From NCBI GenBank assembly GCA_900769965.1, contig CAAGIQ010000094.1, forward strand, positions 1 to 8,664: DNA of 8,664 bases. The letters are read 5' to 3'. The DNA comes from Bacilli bacterium. GTDB taxonomy: Bacteria > Bacillota_I > Bacilli_A > RFN20 > CAG-288. How positions within the stretch are numbered: position 1 is the stretch's first letter; the number at the start of each line of letters is the position of its first letter. The position numbers and the translations under genes are program-made. Shown one piece after another: positions 1 through 5,551 of this stretch. The notes under the pieces were generated by a model. It saw nothing but the letters and a program-made list of their open reading frames with translations. It was not told the origin of the DNA and did not search any database.

Positions 1-806
1 CTAAAAAGAGTTTGCCCGACTTTGATAGTTGGAACAAAGACCATGACAGGATATCTTTTGGCTGTTAGTCTTTTTAACTCTATTAAGCAGCTTATATATA
101 AAGATATAGTAGGTTTTATAAAACGAGGAACTATAAGAGGGTGCGAGTGATATCTTTTTAAAAGAGTTACTTTCTCTCCGTTATTTTCCTTTATATATTC
201 TTCATCTTTAGCGGTAGGAGTAGCGGTTAACAAGATGAAGTTACCTCTTAACGAGCTTTTAAAGAAGCTTTGAAGAACTTCGCTACCTCTATAAGGAAAA
301 GCATCGATTTCATCGATTATTAATAGGTCGAAGTAATTTTTATACCTGTATAGCTGATGGGTAGTTAAGAGGATGATGTCGCCTTCGATATCACTTGAAT
401 GGCTGCCGTAAACTGCTATTACTTTTACACCTTTAAAAGCTTCTTTTACACGAGGAAGAAGATCTATTACAACATCTCTTCTAGGAATAGCAAAACCTAC
501 TTTCTTCTGTTTTTTTAGAAAGTATTCGATGCTTTCATAAACTAGTTCAGTTTTTCCGGCTCCTGTTACAGCATATATAAGTACGTTCTTACCATCTTTT
601 AAAATCCTTAATACGTCTTTAGATACTCTTTTCTGATCTTCGGAAAGGGAATAGTCTAAAAACAAGTTTGGATTTTTACCTTTTAAGTCTACTTCGTAAG
701 TGGCTTCTTTTCCTGAAAAGGAGATGCATCTTCTACAGTAAGGCTCGCCATTTCTATAGCCTATATACCTTCTATCTTCATTTCCACAACGAGGGCATTT
801 ATACAT
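1..806 (-). CDS. comFA: ComFA-type DNA-uptake ATPase/helicase, partial (C-terminus off left edge)
   Basis: This is the N-terminal 268 residues of a ComFA-family protein, a cytoplasmic DEAD-like ATPase that helps pull transforming DNA through the ComEC channel in competent Gram-positive bacteria. A four-cysteine zinc finger opens the protein (C4, C7, C24, C27). It is followed by a Walker A motif (AVTGAGKTE, about 79-87), a Walker B of the ComFA form (DEIDAFPY, 165-172) and helicase motif III (TATP, 194-197). The second RecA-like domain begins around 250 (VMVFVPT) and is cut by the window edge; no in-frame stop is present, and ComFA proteins are usually above 400 residues. The ATG at 806-804 has a GGAGG at 820-816 with a 9-nt spacer. 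A comFC partner would be expected downstream, to the left of the window; that is inference. It is divergent from the membrane protein gene at 913. Confidence 0.92.
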   Translation of the reverse strand, partial: MYKCPRCGNEDRRYIGYRNGEPYCRRCISFSGKEATYEVDLKGKNPNLFLDYSLSEDQKRVSKDVLRILKDGKNVLIYAVTGAGKTELVYESIEYFLKKQKKVGFAIPRRDVVIDLLPRVKEAFKGVKVIAVYGSHSSDIEGDIILLTTHQLYRYKNYFDLLIIDEIDAFPYRGSEVLQSFFKSSLRGNFILLTATPTAKDEEYIKENNGEKVTLLKRYHSHPLIVPRFIKPTISLYISCLIELKRLTAKRYPVMVFVPTIKVGQTLF

Positions 807-835
807 ATTTCTTTTCCTCCTATATATTAATAGGT

Positions 836-853
836 AAAAAAAGGAAATTTTTT
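836..853. promoter_or_regulatory. A-tract/T-tract box upstream of comFA (AAAA-N5-TTTT form)
   Basis: Seven A, then GGAAA, then six T lie between the divergent comFA and membrane protein starts. The element fits AAAA-N5-TTTT, the half-site form of the Bacillus competence regulator ComK. Only one such box is seen, whereas ComK binds pairs, and a ComK homologue is not known to exist in this organism. In DNA this AT-rich the match may be chance. Confidence 0.2.
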
Positions 854-881
854 GTTAAATATATGATAAGAGAAACAAATG

Positions 882-890
882 TGATATTAT
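882..890 (+). promoter_or_regulatory. Candidate extended -10 promoter for the Wzy_C-like membrane protein
   Basis: TG-A-TATTAT is an extended -10 element with 5 of 6 matches to TATAAT. No good -35 is visible at 17 bp upstream, as is allowed for extended -10 promoters. Transcription would begin near 896-897, giving a leader of about 16 nt that still contains the AAGGGG ribosome binding site at 901-906. On the opposite strand the same bases read TATAAT (891-886), which could serve comFA, but with no recognisable -35. Confidence 0.4.
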
Positions 891-912
891 ATTGTGGATA
901 AAGGGGAACGAT

Positions 913-2358
913 ATGTTTATAGTTGAAGATAATAAAATTTCTAAAACTCTAGATAAGCTTGCTCATAGCTATTTGTTTTTAACGCTTATCGCAGCTTTGT
1001 TTTTATCTAGCTGGTTTTTGAAGAATCAAATATATACTGTCTCTATTACTGCAATAGCGGTCTTTTTTATATTGCTTTTATCTAACGATGGAATGATGTT
1101 TGGTACCGTTTTATTATTCGGCATGTTCTCTATTCCTTACTTCATGCTTTTTGATACCATCCCGTGGGATCTATATGCACAAGTAGGAATATTAGTAGGT
1201 GGTCTTTTCTTTTTCTTAATAAAGAAGATAATTAGAAAAGAAGCTAGGTTTTCTTTAGGCGCTATAGGTCTAAGCATGATCTTATTGACTTTAGCAATAT
1301 TTGCTGCTCAGATAAAAAGACATCTAGCTCCTGCTATTCCAGTAGTTGAAGAGTTTAAAGATATGTATATCTTCTACGGTTACTTTGCTTGTGGAATATT
1401 TGGATTAATAACTTTGATTTATTTGATGTTTAGAATGACTTCAACTTCTTCTAATACCGAATTGATACATAGAACTTTTTACTTAGTTAACTTGATAATC
1501 GTTATCGAATTGTTGTACATAATGATATCTACTAATGAAGGGGCTAACTTCGATTTCAATTTAACTGGTTGGGGATCTAAAAACGTCTGTGCGATTGCTC
1601 TAGAAGTATGCTTGCCGTTTTTAGCAGTAGTCTACGCTAAAAACAGGTTTAGAATAGATGCGATTGTCTTAATTGCTTTAGATCTATACTTTATTGTTAT
1701 CAGCGATTCAAGAGGTGGAACTATCTCGATTTTCCTCCTTCTTCCGCTTCTTCTTTATATCATGGTAGGACATGAAAAAAATAGGAAGTTTATCTATCCA
1801 ATCGTGTTAACTTCTTCTCTTGTAGCGATGTTTATCTGTTATCTTTTCATCCCATCTATTAAGATATCAATCGACAGATTAGTTGAAATGGGTAATCAAC
1901 TTTCTGGACGTGAAGAGATATGGGAAGCGGGATTAAACTACTTTAGAAACGACATTATGTTCGGAGGTGGAGTTACTTCCTTATTCGAACTTAGCGATGT
2001 CTTCGGGTTCCCAAGCGTAGAAGGCCAAGCGGAGATCTGGTTCTTACACAATACTGTTATTACGATTTTGTGCGCTTCTGGTTTAGTTGGTATCATCGCT
2101 TTTACTTATCACATCATCGAATTGTTTATCGCTAATTACAAAGCTAAAACCTATCTACGTTCTGCTTTGCTATATTTCATCCTCATAGGTTTGATTCATG
2201 GAATTATCGATAATACCTTCTTCAACGTTATCTATTTGCTTCCATACATCTGGATATTCGGATTTAAAGATTTCGATTCAATAAAGTATTCGAATATCAA
2301 ATACATATTTACTCGCAAAGAAAAAGCCTACATGGTAGGCTTAAATAGCAAGAAATAA
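913..2358 (+). CDS. O-antigen ligase/polymerase-like (Wzy_C type) polytopic membrane protein
   Basis: The 481-residue protein has roughly 12-14 hydrophobic helices, for example about 18-36, 40-57, 61-80, 88-104, 113-133, 152-173, 188-206, 224-242, 249-264, 268-286, 293-313, 380-403, 416-432 and 436-451. The motifs are those of the O-antigen ligase/Wzy polymerase fold: an arginine in SDSRGG (R267), a long extracytoplasmic loop starting with SGREEIWEAG (R333, W337), and a loop histidine in FLHN (H379-N380). Family members transfer or polymerise polyprenyl-linked glycans at the outer face of the membrane; in a Gram-positive cell the product could be a capsule, wall polysaccharide or glycosylated protein. 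No glycosyltransferase, flippase or chain-length gene is nearby, so the substrate is unknown. I chose ATG 913 (AAGGGG at 901-906, 6-nt spacer) over a TTG at 892, which would place the start upstream of the ribosome binding site and near the predicted transcription start. Confidence 0.82.
   Translation: MFIVEDNKISKTLDKLAHSYLFLTLIAALFLSSWFLKNQIYTVSITAIAVFFILLLSNDGMMFGTVLLFGMFSIPYFMLFDTIPWDLYAQVGILVGGLFFFLIKKIIRKEARFSLGAIGLSMILLTLAIFAAQIKRHLAPAIPVVEEFKDMYIFYGYFACGIFGLITLIYLMFRMTSTSSNTELIHRTFYLVNLIIVIELLYIMISTNEGANFDFNLTGWGSKNVCAIALEVCLPFLAVVYAKNRFRIDAIVLIALDLYFIVISDSRGGTISIFLLLPLLLYIMVGHEKNRKFIYPIVLTSSLVAMFICYLFIPSIKISIDRLVEMGNQLSGREEIWEAGLNYFRNDIMFGGGVTSLFELSDVFGFPSVEGQAEIWFLHNTVITILCASGLVGIIAFTYHIIELFIANYKAKTYLRSALLYFILIGLIHGIIDNTFFNVIYLLPYIWIFGFKDFDSIKYSNIKYIFTRKEKAYMVGLNSKK
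2315..2342 (-). terminator. Rho-independent terminator of the M18 aminopeptidase, inside the membrane protein gene
   Basis: AAGCCTAC (2324-2331) and GTAGGCTT (2335-2342) form a perfect 8-bp stem with a 3-nt loop. Read on the minus strand, the stem is followed by TTTTTCTTT, the classic uridine tract, so it terminates transcripts of the aminopeptidase gene. It lies within the last codons of the plus-strand membrane protein gene. Confidence 0.75.
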
Positions 2359-2364
2359 GATAAT

Positions 2365-3645
2365 CTATTTCACCTCGCAGGAATCCGAGGTGATTTTTAT
2401 TTGGCTTTGGAATGCTTCTTTTAGAAGTAAGACCATATCTTCAACATCGTTTTTTGCTGCGATTTCATTAGAAGAATGCATAGCGAGTTGAGCGATACCG
2501 ATATCGCAAGATAGAATGGATAGTTCGCTAACTAAGAGTTTTCCTAAAGTCGATCCTCCACGCATATCGTTGCGGTTAGTAAATTCTTGGACTTTAATAT
2601 TAGCTTTCTCAGCTAGAAGCTTAACTAAGGAGCAAGAAAGGGCATCGGTAGTATAGCTTTTTGAAGCGGAATGTTTGATAACAACGCCTTTATTTAACAA
2701 GACTTCTGAGGAACGTGAAGAGAGTTCTTGATGATTTGGATGTAAGGCATGAGCGTTATCGACGCTTAATGAGAAAGAAGAAGAAAGATGCTTAGTTAAG
2801 TTATTGCCGAACTTAGCTTCGATTCTTTCTAAGACATCCTTTAAGAATGGGGAGTTAGCACCTTGATAAGTTAAGCTTCCAATCTCTTCAGAATCAAAAC
2901 AAGCGATAATATCGATTGAATTAGAAGGTGTTGCTTCTTCTAACGCTATTAAAGAGGAGTAGACAGAGGTAAGGTTGTCGATACGTGGGGAACAGAATAA
3001 TTCATCGTTAATTCCAACTTCTTTAACTTCATCGCGGTTATAAAGGTATAAATCGTGAGATATTATCTCTCCGTCTTCTTTTAGGTATTCTTTTAGGAAT
3101 TCGTTGAAGTTGATCTCAGAACTTAAAGAGAAGAGAGGAAGAGTATCAACAGCAGGATTAACTTTAAAATTCGAGTTAACCTCTCTATTCATATGAATAG
3201 CTACTGAAGGGATATATAGCAAGTTTTTATCGATATCAACTAAACGTGAATATACTTTGTTGTCCTTTTTTATCATGACTCGTCCAGCAAAAGACAAAGG
3301 TCTATCGAAGAAGGAATAGGAGATCATTCCTCCATATGGTTCAACATCGAGTGAAACATATTTATTAACGATTAATGGATTAGGTTTAAGCTTAAAAGTT
3401 GGCGAATCGGTGTGGGAGCAAACTATCGAGTAAGAGTTAAATCCGCTCTTAGGAATTTTAAATGCTATTAGAGAAGTGCCGCCTCTAGTAATGAAATAAC
3501 TCCCACCTAATTCGATATTAAAATCTTCGTTTTCATCTAATCTAACAAAACCTTTTTCTTCTAGATCTTTCTTTAATAAATCTACGACGTGAAAGGTTGA
3601 ATGGGAACTATTTAAAAGTTCTTTTATTCTATTAAAATATGACAT
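2365..3645 (-). CDS. M18 family zinc aminopeptidase (aspartyl aminopeptidase type)
   Basis: This 426-residue protein belongs to the M18 metallopeptidases, cytosolic dodecameric enzymes with a dinuclear zinc site that remove N-terminal residues, classically Asp or Glu, from peptides. The family's metal and catalytic motifs appear in order: SHTDSP (H78), SPRIDN (D223), FDSEEIGS (E253/E254), SVDNAHALHPN (D296) and MHSSNE (H390), plus MRGGSTLG (361-368). Length matches the usual 420-460 residues and nothing seems missing. ATG 3645 is the better start because GGAGGTG at 3655-3649 lies just upstream; an in-frame TTG at 3657 would overlap that ribosome binding site. The gene converges with the membrane protein gene across a 6-bp gap and is divergent from rubrerythrin. 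Its role is most likely general peptide recycling; bacterial M18 substrate preference cannot be read from the sequence. Confidence 0.93.
   Translation of the reverse strand: MSYFNRIKELLNSSHSTFHVVDLLKKDLEEKGFVRLDENEDFNIELGGSYFITRGGTSLIAFKIPKSGFNSYSIVCSHTDSPTFKLKPNPLIVNKYVSLDVEPYGGMISYSFFDRPLSFAGRVMIKKDNKVYSRLVDIDKNLLYIPSVAIHMNREVNSNFKVNPAVDTLPLFSLSSEINFNEFLKEYLKEDGEIISHDLYLYNRDEVKEVGINDELFCSPRIDNLTSVYSSLIALEEATPSNSIDIIACFDSEEIGSLTYQGANSPFLKDVLERIEAKFGNNLTKHLSSSFSLSVDNAHALHPNHQELSSRSSEVLLNKGVVIKHSASKSYTTDALSCSLVKLLAEKANIKVQEFTNRNDMRGGSTLGKLLVSELSILSCDIGIAQLAMHSSNEIAAKNDVEDMVLLLKEAFQSQIKITSDSCEVK
2370..2399 (+). terminator. Rho-independent terminator of the membrane protein gene, inside the M18 gene 3' end
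   Basis: CACCTCG (2371-2377) pairs with CGAGGTG (2386-2392) around an 8-nt loop, extended by a T-A pair at 2370/2393, and is followed by TTTTT on the plus strand. It sits 12 nt after the membrane protein stop codon and lies entirely within the last codons of the convergent aminopeptidase gene. Confidence 0.7.
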
Positions 3646-3669
3646 AAGCACCTCCAAAAATACTTTATT

Positions 3670-3678
3670 ATTCTACCA
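3670..3678 (-). promoter_or_regulatory. Extended -10 promoter of the M18 aminopeptidase
   Basis: On the minus strand TGGTAGAAT is an extended -10 (TG-N-TAGAAT, 5 of 6 to TATAAT). No good -35 lies 17 bp further upstream. Transcription would start near 3663, leaving a short leader that carries the GGAGGTG at 3655-3649. Confidence 0.5.
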
Positions 3679-3683
3679 TATTA

Positions 3684-3711
3684 TTGACAAGTTTGATTTT
3701 TTAAATAATAC
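3684..3711 (+). promoter_or_regulatory. Candidate sigma-A promoter of rubrerythrin
   Basis: A perfect -35 hexamer TTGACA is at 3684-3689. The -10 is less clear: TAATAC at 3706-3711 has a 16-bp spacer but only 3 of 6 matches, while the better AATAAT at 3704-3709 has a short 14-bp spacer. The hexamer lies directly beside the oppositely oriented promoter of the aminopeptidase. I see no convincing PerR or Fur box. Confidence 0.45.
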
Positions 3712-3730
3712 TTTAATTAGAAAGGAATCT

Positions 3731-4282
3731 ATGATTATGGATTTAAAAGGAAGTAGAACAGAAAAAAATTTATTAGAAGCTTTTGCTGGAGAAAGCCAAG
3801 CGAGAAATAAGTATACCTATTTCGCTTCAGCTGCTAAGAAAGAAGGCTATGAACAAATCGCTGAAATCTTCTTAGAAACAGCTGCCAACGAAAAGGAACA
3901 TGCCGAGTTATGGTTTAAAGCATTAGGTGGTATCGCTGATACCAAATCTAACTTATTAGCAGCTGCCGAAGGCGAGAATTACGAATGGACTTCTATGTAT
4001 AAAGAATTCGCTAAAGTCGCTAGAGAAGAAGGCTTTGAGCAAATAGCTTTACAAATGGAAGGTGTTGCTAAAATCGAAGCTAACCACGAGAGAAGATATA
4101 GAAAATTGCTCGACAATTTAAATACCGATAAAGTATTTATTAGAGAAGATGTCGTCATCTGGAAATGTGGTAACTGCGGACATATCCACGTTGGAAAAGC
4201 AGCGCCAGAATTATGTCCAGTTTGCGCTCATAAGAAATCTTACTTCCGCATGGTTGATGAAGAAGGTCACGAACTCTTCTAA
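3731..4282 (+). CDS. rbr: Rubrerythrin (diiron peroxidase with C-terminal rubredoxin domain)
   Basis: Rubrerythrin reduces hydrogen peroxide to water in the cytoplasm of anaerobes and microaerophiles. The 183-residue protein has the standard two parts. The ferritin-like four-helix domain (about 4-130) begins LKGSRTEKNL and contains ESQARNKY (E21), EKEH (E54, H57), the REEGF helix (E99/E100) and EANH (E116, H119), which supply the diiron ligands. The rubredoxin-like domain (about 142-175) binds one iron through CGNC (C146, C149) and CPVC (C162, C165). All expected ligands are present. Two starts are possible: ATG 3731, with a close AAAGGA (3721-3726), and ATG 3737, giving the family-typical MDLKG N-terminus with a 10-nt spacer; the difference is two residues. 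It is divergent from the aminopeptidase and followed by its own terminator, so it is probably monocistronic. Confidence 0.96.
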   Translation: MIMDLKGSRTEKNLLEAFAGESQARNKYTYFASAAKKEGYEQIAEIFLETAANEKEHAELWFKALGGIADTKSNLLAAAEGENYEWTSMYKEFAKVAREEGFEQIALQMEGVAKIEANHERRYRKLLDNLNTDKVFIREDVVIWKCGNCGHIHVGKAAPELCPVCAHKKSYFRMVDEEGHELF

Positions 4283-4321
4283 TATTCTAAAATCAGGCGT
4301 TTTTGAGCACTTATAAAATGA

Positions 4322-4345
4322 TACTTATTTTATTATAAATAAGTA
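4322..4345. repeat. AT-rich perfect inverted repeat downstream of rubrerythrin
   Basis: TACTTATTT (4322-4330) and AAATAAGTA (4337-4345) form a 9-bp stem with a 6-nt loop, 40 nt after the rubrerythrin stop. The stem has a single G-C pair, and the T-rich run begins 5 nt later, so it is at best a weak first terminator or a 3'-end stabilising hairpin. Confidence 0.4.
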
Positions 4346-4368
4346 ACCGCTTTTAATTTTTTCAAAAC

Positions 4369-4405
4369 ATCACCTCTTTCATAATCTGACTGAGGTGATT
4401 TTTTT
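4369..4405 (+). terminator. Rho-independent terminator after rubrerythrin
   Basis: ATCACCTC (4369-4376) pairs with GAGGTGAT (4392-4399) over a 15-nt loop, and the right arm runs into seven T (4399-4405). The orientation fits termination of rubrerythrin transcripts. The arms are nearly the same as those of the terminator at 2370-2399. Confidence 0.72.
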
Positions 4406-4451
4406 ACATTTTTTATATATAAATATATAACTATTCAGCTTTTTTATGTTG

Positions 4452-4457
4452 TATAAT
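4452..4457 (+). promoter_or_regulatory. -10 box (perfect TATAAT) for the CcpA-like gene
   Basis: TATAAT matches the sigma-A -10 consensus exactly. The hexamer 17 bp upstream (4429-4434, AACTAT) is a poor -35, so the promoter may be weak or activated. Transcription would start near 4464 with a leader of about 46 nt. AAGGAGG at 4494-4500, 9 nt before the ATG, is a near-perfect ribosome binding site. Confidence 0.6.
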
Positions 4458-4462
4458 CTAAA

Positions 4463-4475
4463 TGTAAATCTTACA
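4463..4475. promoter_or_regulatory. Inverted repeat TGTAA-ATC-TTACA at the probable transcription start
   Basis: A perfect 5-3-5 inverted repeat begins 5 bp after the -10 box of the regulator gene, a typical repressor position. The half-site TGTAA resembles a cre/LacI-type half-site, but the 13-bp odd-centred form lacks the central CG and 14-bp spacing of cre. A second, looser repeat, ACAAT-N8-ATTGT (4473-4490), overlaps it. Autoregulation is inference. Confidence 0.35.
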
Positions 4476-4509
4476 ATTTTTTCATATTGTTTCAAGGAGG
4501 ATTGCTTTT

Positions 4510-5517
4510 ATGGCTAGTAATTTAAAGGACAGAGTTACGATTTATGAAGTTGCTAAAGCAGCTGGGGTTTCTCTCGCAACAGTATCAAGAGTTATCAACA
4601 GACAGAATAACGTTACCGAAAAAACGAGACAGTTAGTTGAAGCCACTATCGACAGATTAGGTTATAAACCAAGCGCATTAGCTCAAGGTTTAGCTACGAA
4701 TAGATCAACAAACATCGGTATTGTTCTACCAGGAGTTAACTACGTATACATTTGTAACATGTTAGCTGGTATGACTGATATCGCGAAGATCTACGGCTAC
4801 CAAACTACACTTTTTATAACTCGTCGTACTAAGGAAGATGCTTCTTCAGTTATTGAAAAGCTTATTACTTCCCATGTCGATGGCGCTATCATTTTCGATG
4901 ATGAACTCGATGAAGAAGAAATCAAGAAAATTCAAAAATACAACATTCCTCTAGTAGTAATTGGTCACGAGATGAGCGGGGATAACCTTTCTTCGATCAC
5001 TTTGGACTATCACACCACCATGATTGAAATCTTGAAACAATATTTCGAACAAGGATGGGATAATTTGAAATTCTTAGATGTTTCTATGGCAGGTAACATG
5101 ATGGATAATGTTAGAGACGTCTCGATGAATTACGCTTTCTCTTCGAATAAAAATTTCGAACTTATTCACTCTGAAGATTCCTATCAAAGAGTTTACGCCG
5201 ATATGAAAGTTTATTTCGAATCGCCATCTCACCGTCACGGTTTATTCATTTGCCCACGTGACTCCTTGGCTTGCGCTGTAATAAACGCTGCTTTCGATAA
5301 CAATGTTAAGGTTCCTGAAGATGTTCAGGTTATCTCCGTAGTTGGTACTAAGTATTCCTACATTATTAGACCACAGGTTTCATCCTTAGAAATCGATATG
5401 TTTGAAGTCGGTAGTATCGCTATGCGTATGCTTACAAAATTGTTAAAAGGTAACTTGGAACAAAAAGTTTATCGCTTTAAGTCAAGCTTTGCTTCCCGTG
5501 GATCTACCAAAAAATAG
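4510..5517 (+). CDS. ccpA: LacI/GalR-family regulator, CcpA-like catabolite control protein
   Basis: The 335-residue protein has a LacI helix-turn-helix (VTIYEVAKAAGVSLATVSRV, residues 9-28), a hinge helix (PSALAQGLATNRST, 54-67) and a periplasmic-binding-protein-like core from about 68. Several traits point to CcpA, the global carbon regulator that binds cre sites with HPr-Ser46-P as corepressor. These are the N-terminal order up to GYKPSALAQGLA, the stretch GSIAMRMLTK (301-310) where CcpA has GAVAMRLLTK with its corepressor-contacting Arg and Lys (here R306 and K310), and the ending RGSTKK, where CcpA ends in a similar R-x-STK. The middle of the core is much less CcpA-like: the usual GFD stretch before the RP-x-LST motif is replaced by SVVGTKYSYIIRPQVSS (276-292). 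LacI membership is certain; the CcpA assignment is likely, not proven. The gap to ezrA is 34 bp with no terminator. Confidence 0.8.
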   Translation: MASNLKDRVTIYEVAKAAGVSLATVSRVINRQNNVTEKTRQLVEATIDRLGYKPSALAQGLATNRSTNIGIVLPGVNYVYICNMLAGMTDIAKIYGYQTTLFITRRTKEDASSVIEKLITSHVDGAIIFDDELDEEEIKKIQKYNIPLVVIGHEMSGDNLSSITLDYHTTMIEILKQYFEQGWDNLKFLDVSMAGNMMDNVRDVSMNYAFSSNKNFELIHSEDSYQRVYADMKVYFESPSHRHGLFICPRDSLACAVINAAFDNNVKVPEDVQVISVVGTKYSYIIRPQVSSLEIDMFEVGSIAMRMLTKLLKGNLEQKVYRFKSSFASRGSTKK

Positions 5518-5551
5518 TATTTGATTTATTTTAGAAAGAAGGTACTCCTAT

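Larger units (their letters stand above)
4283..4509. other. 227-bp intergenic region between rubrerythrin and the CcpA-like gene
   Basis: This is the longest gap between genes in the window. It contains an AT-rich hairpin (4322-4345), the rubrerythrin terminator (4369-4405), an AT-only stretch (4406-4430), and the regulator's -10 box, inverted repeat and ribosome binding site. I find no open reading frame with a ribosome binding site and no tRNA-like or riboswitch-like fold. Confidence 0.6.

Noticed and set aside
668..901. A 77-codon plus-strand reading frame rich in Phe, Tyr and Leu
   Set aside because: It is antisense to the zinc finger and N-terminus of comFA, its first ATG at 722 or earlier has no ribosome binding site, and its composition is what AT-rich antisense DNA yields by chance.
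892..912. Upstream TTG start adding seven residues to the membrane protein
   Set aside because: It would place the start before the AAGGGG ribosome binding site and at the predicted transcription start; ATG 913 is better positioned.
2352..2371. Short inverted repeat GAAATA-N8-TATTTC spanning the gap between the convergent genes
   Set aside because: The stem is only 6 bp and almost all A-T, with no T-tract on either side; the stronger hairpins flanking it explain termination.
3646..3657. TTG start adding four residues to the M18 aminopeptidase
   Set aside because: These bases are the GGAGGTG ribosome binding site itself and its flank; ATG 3645 follows it at the right spacing.
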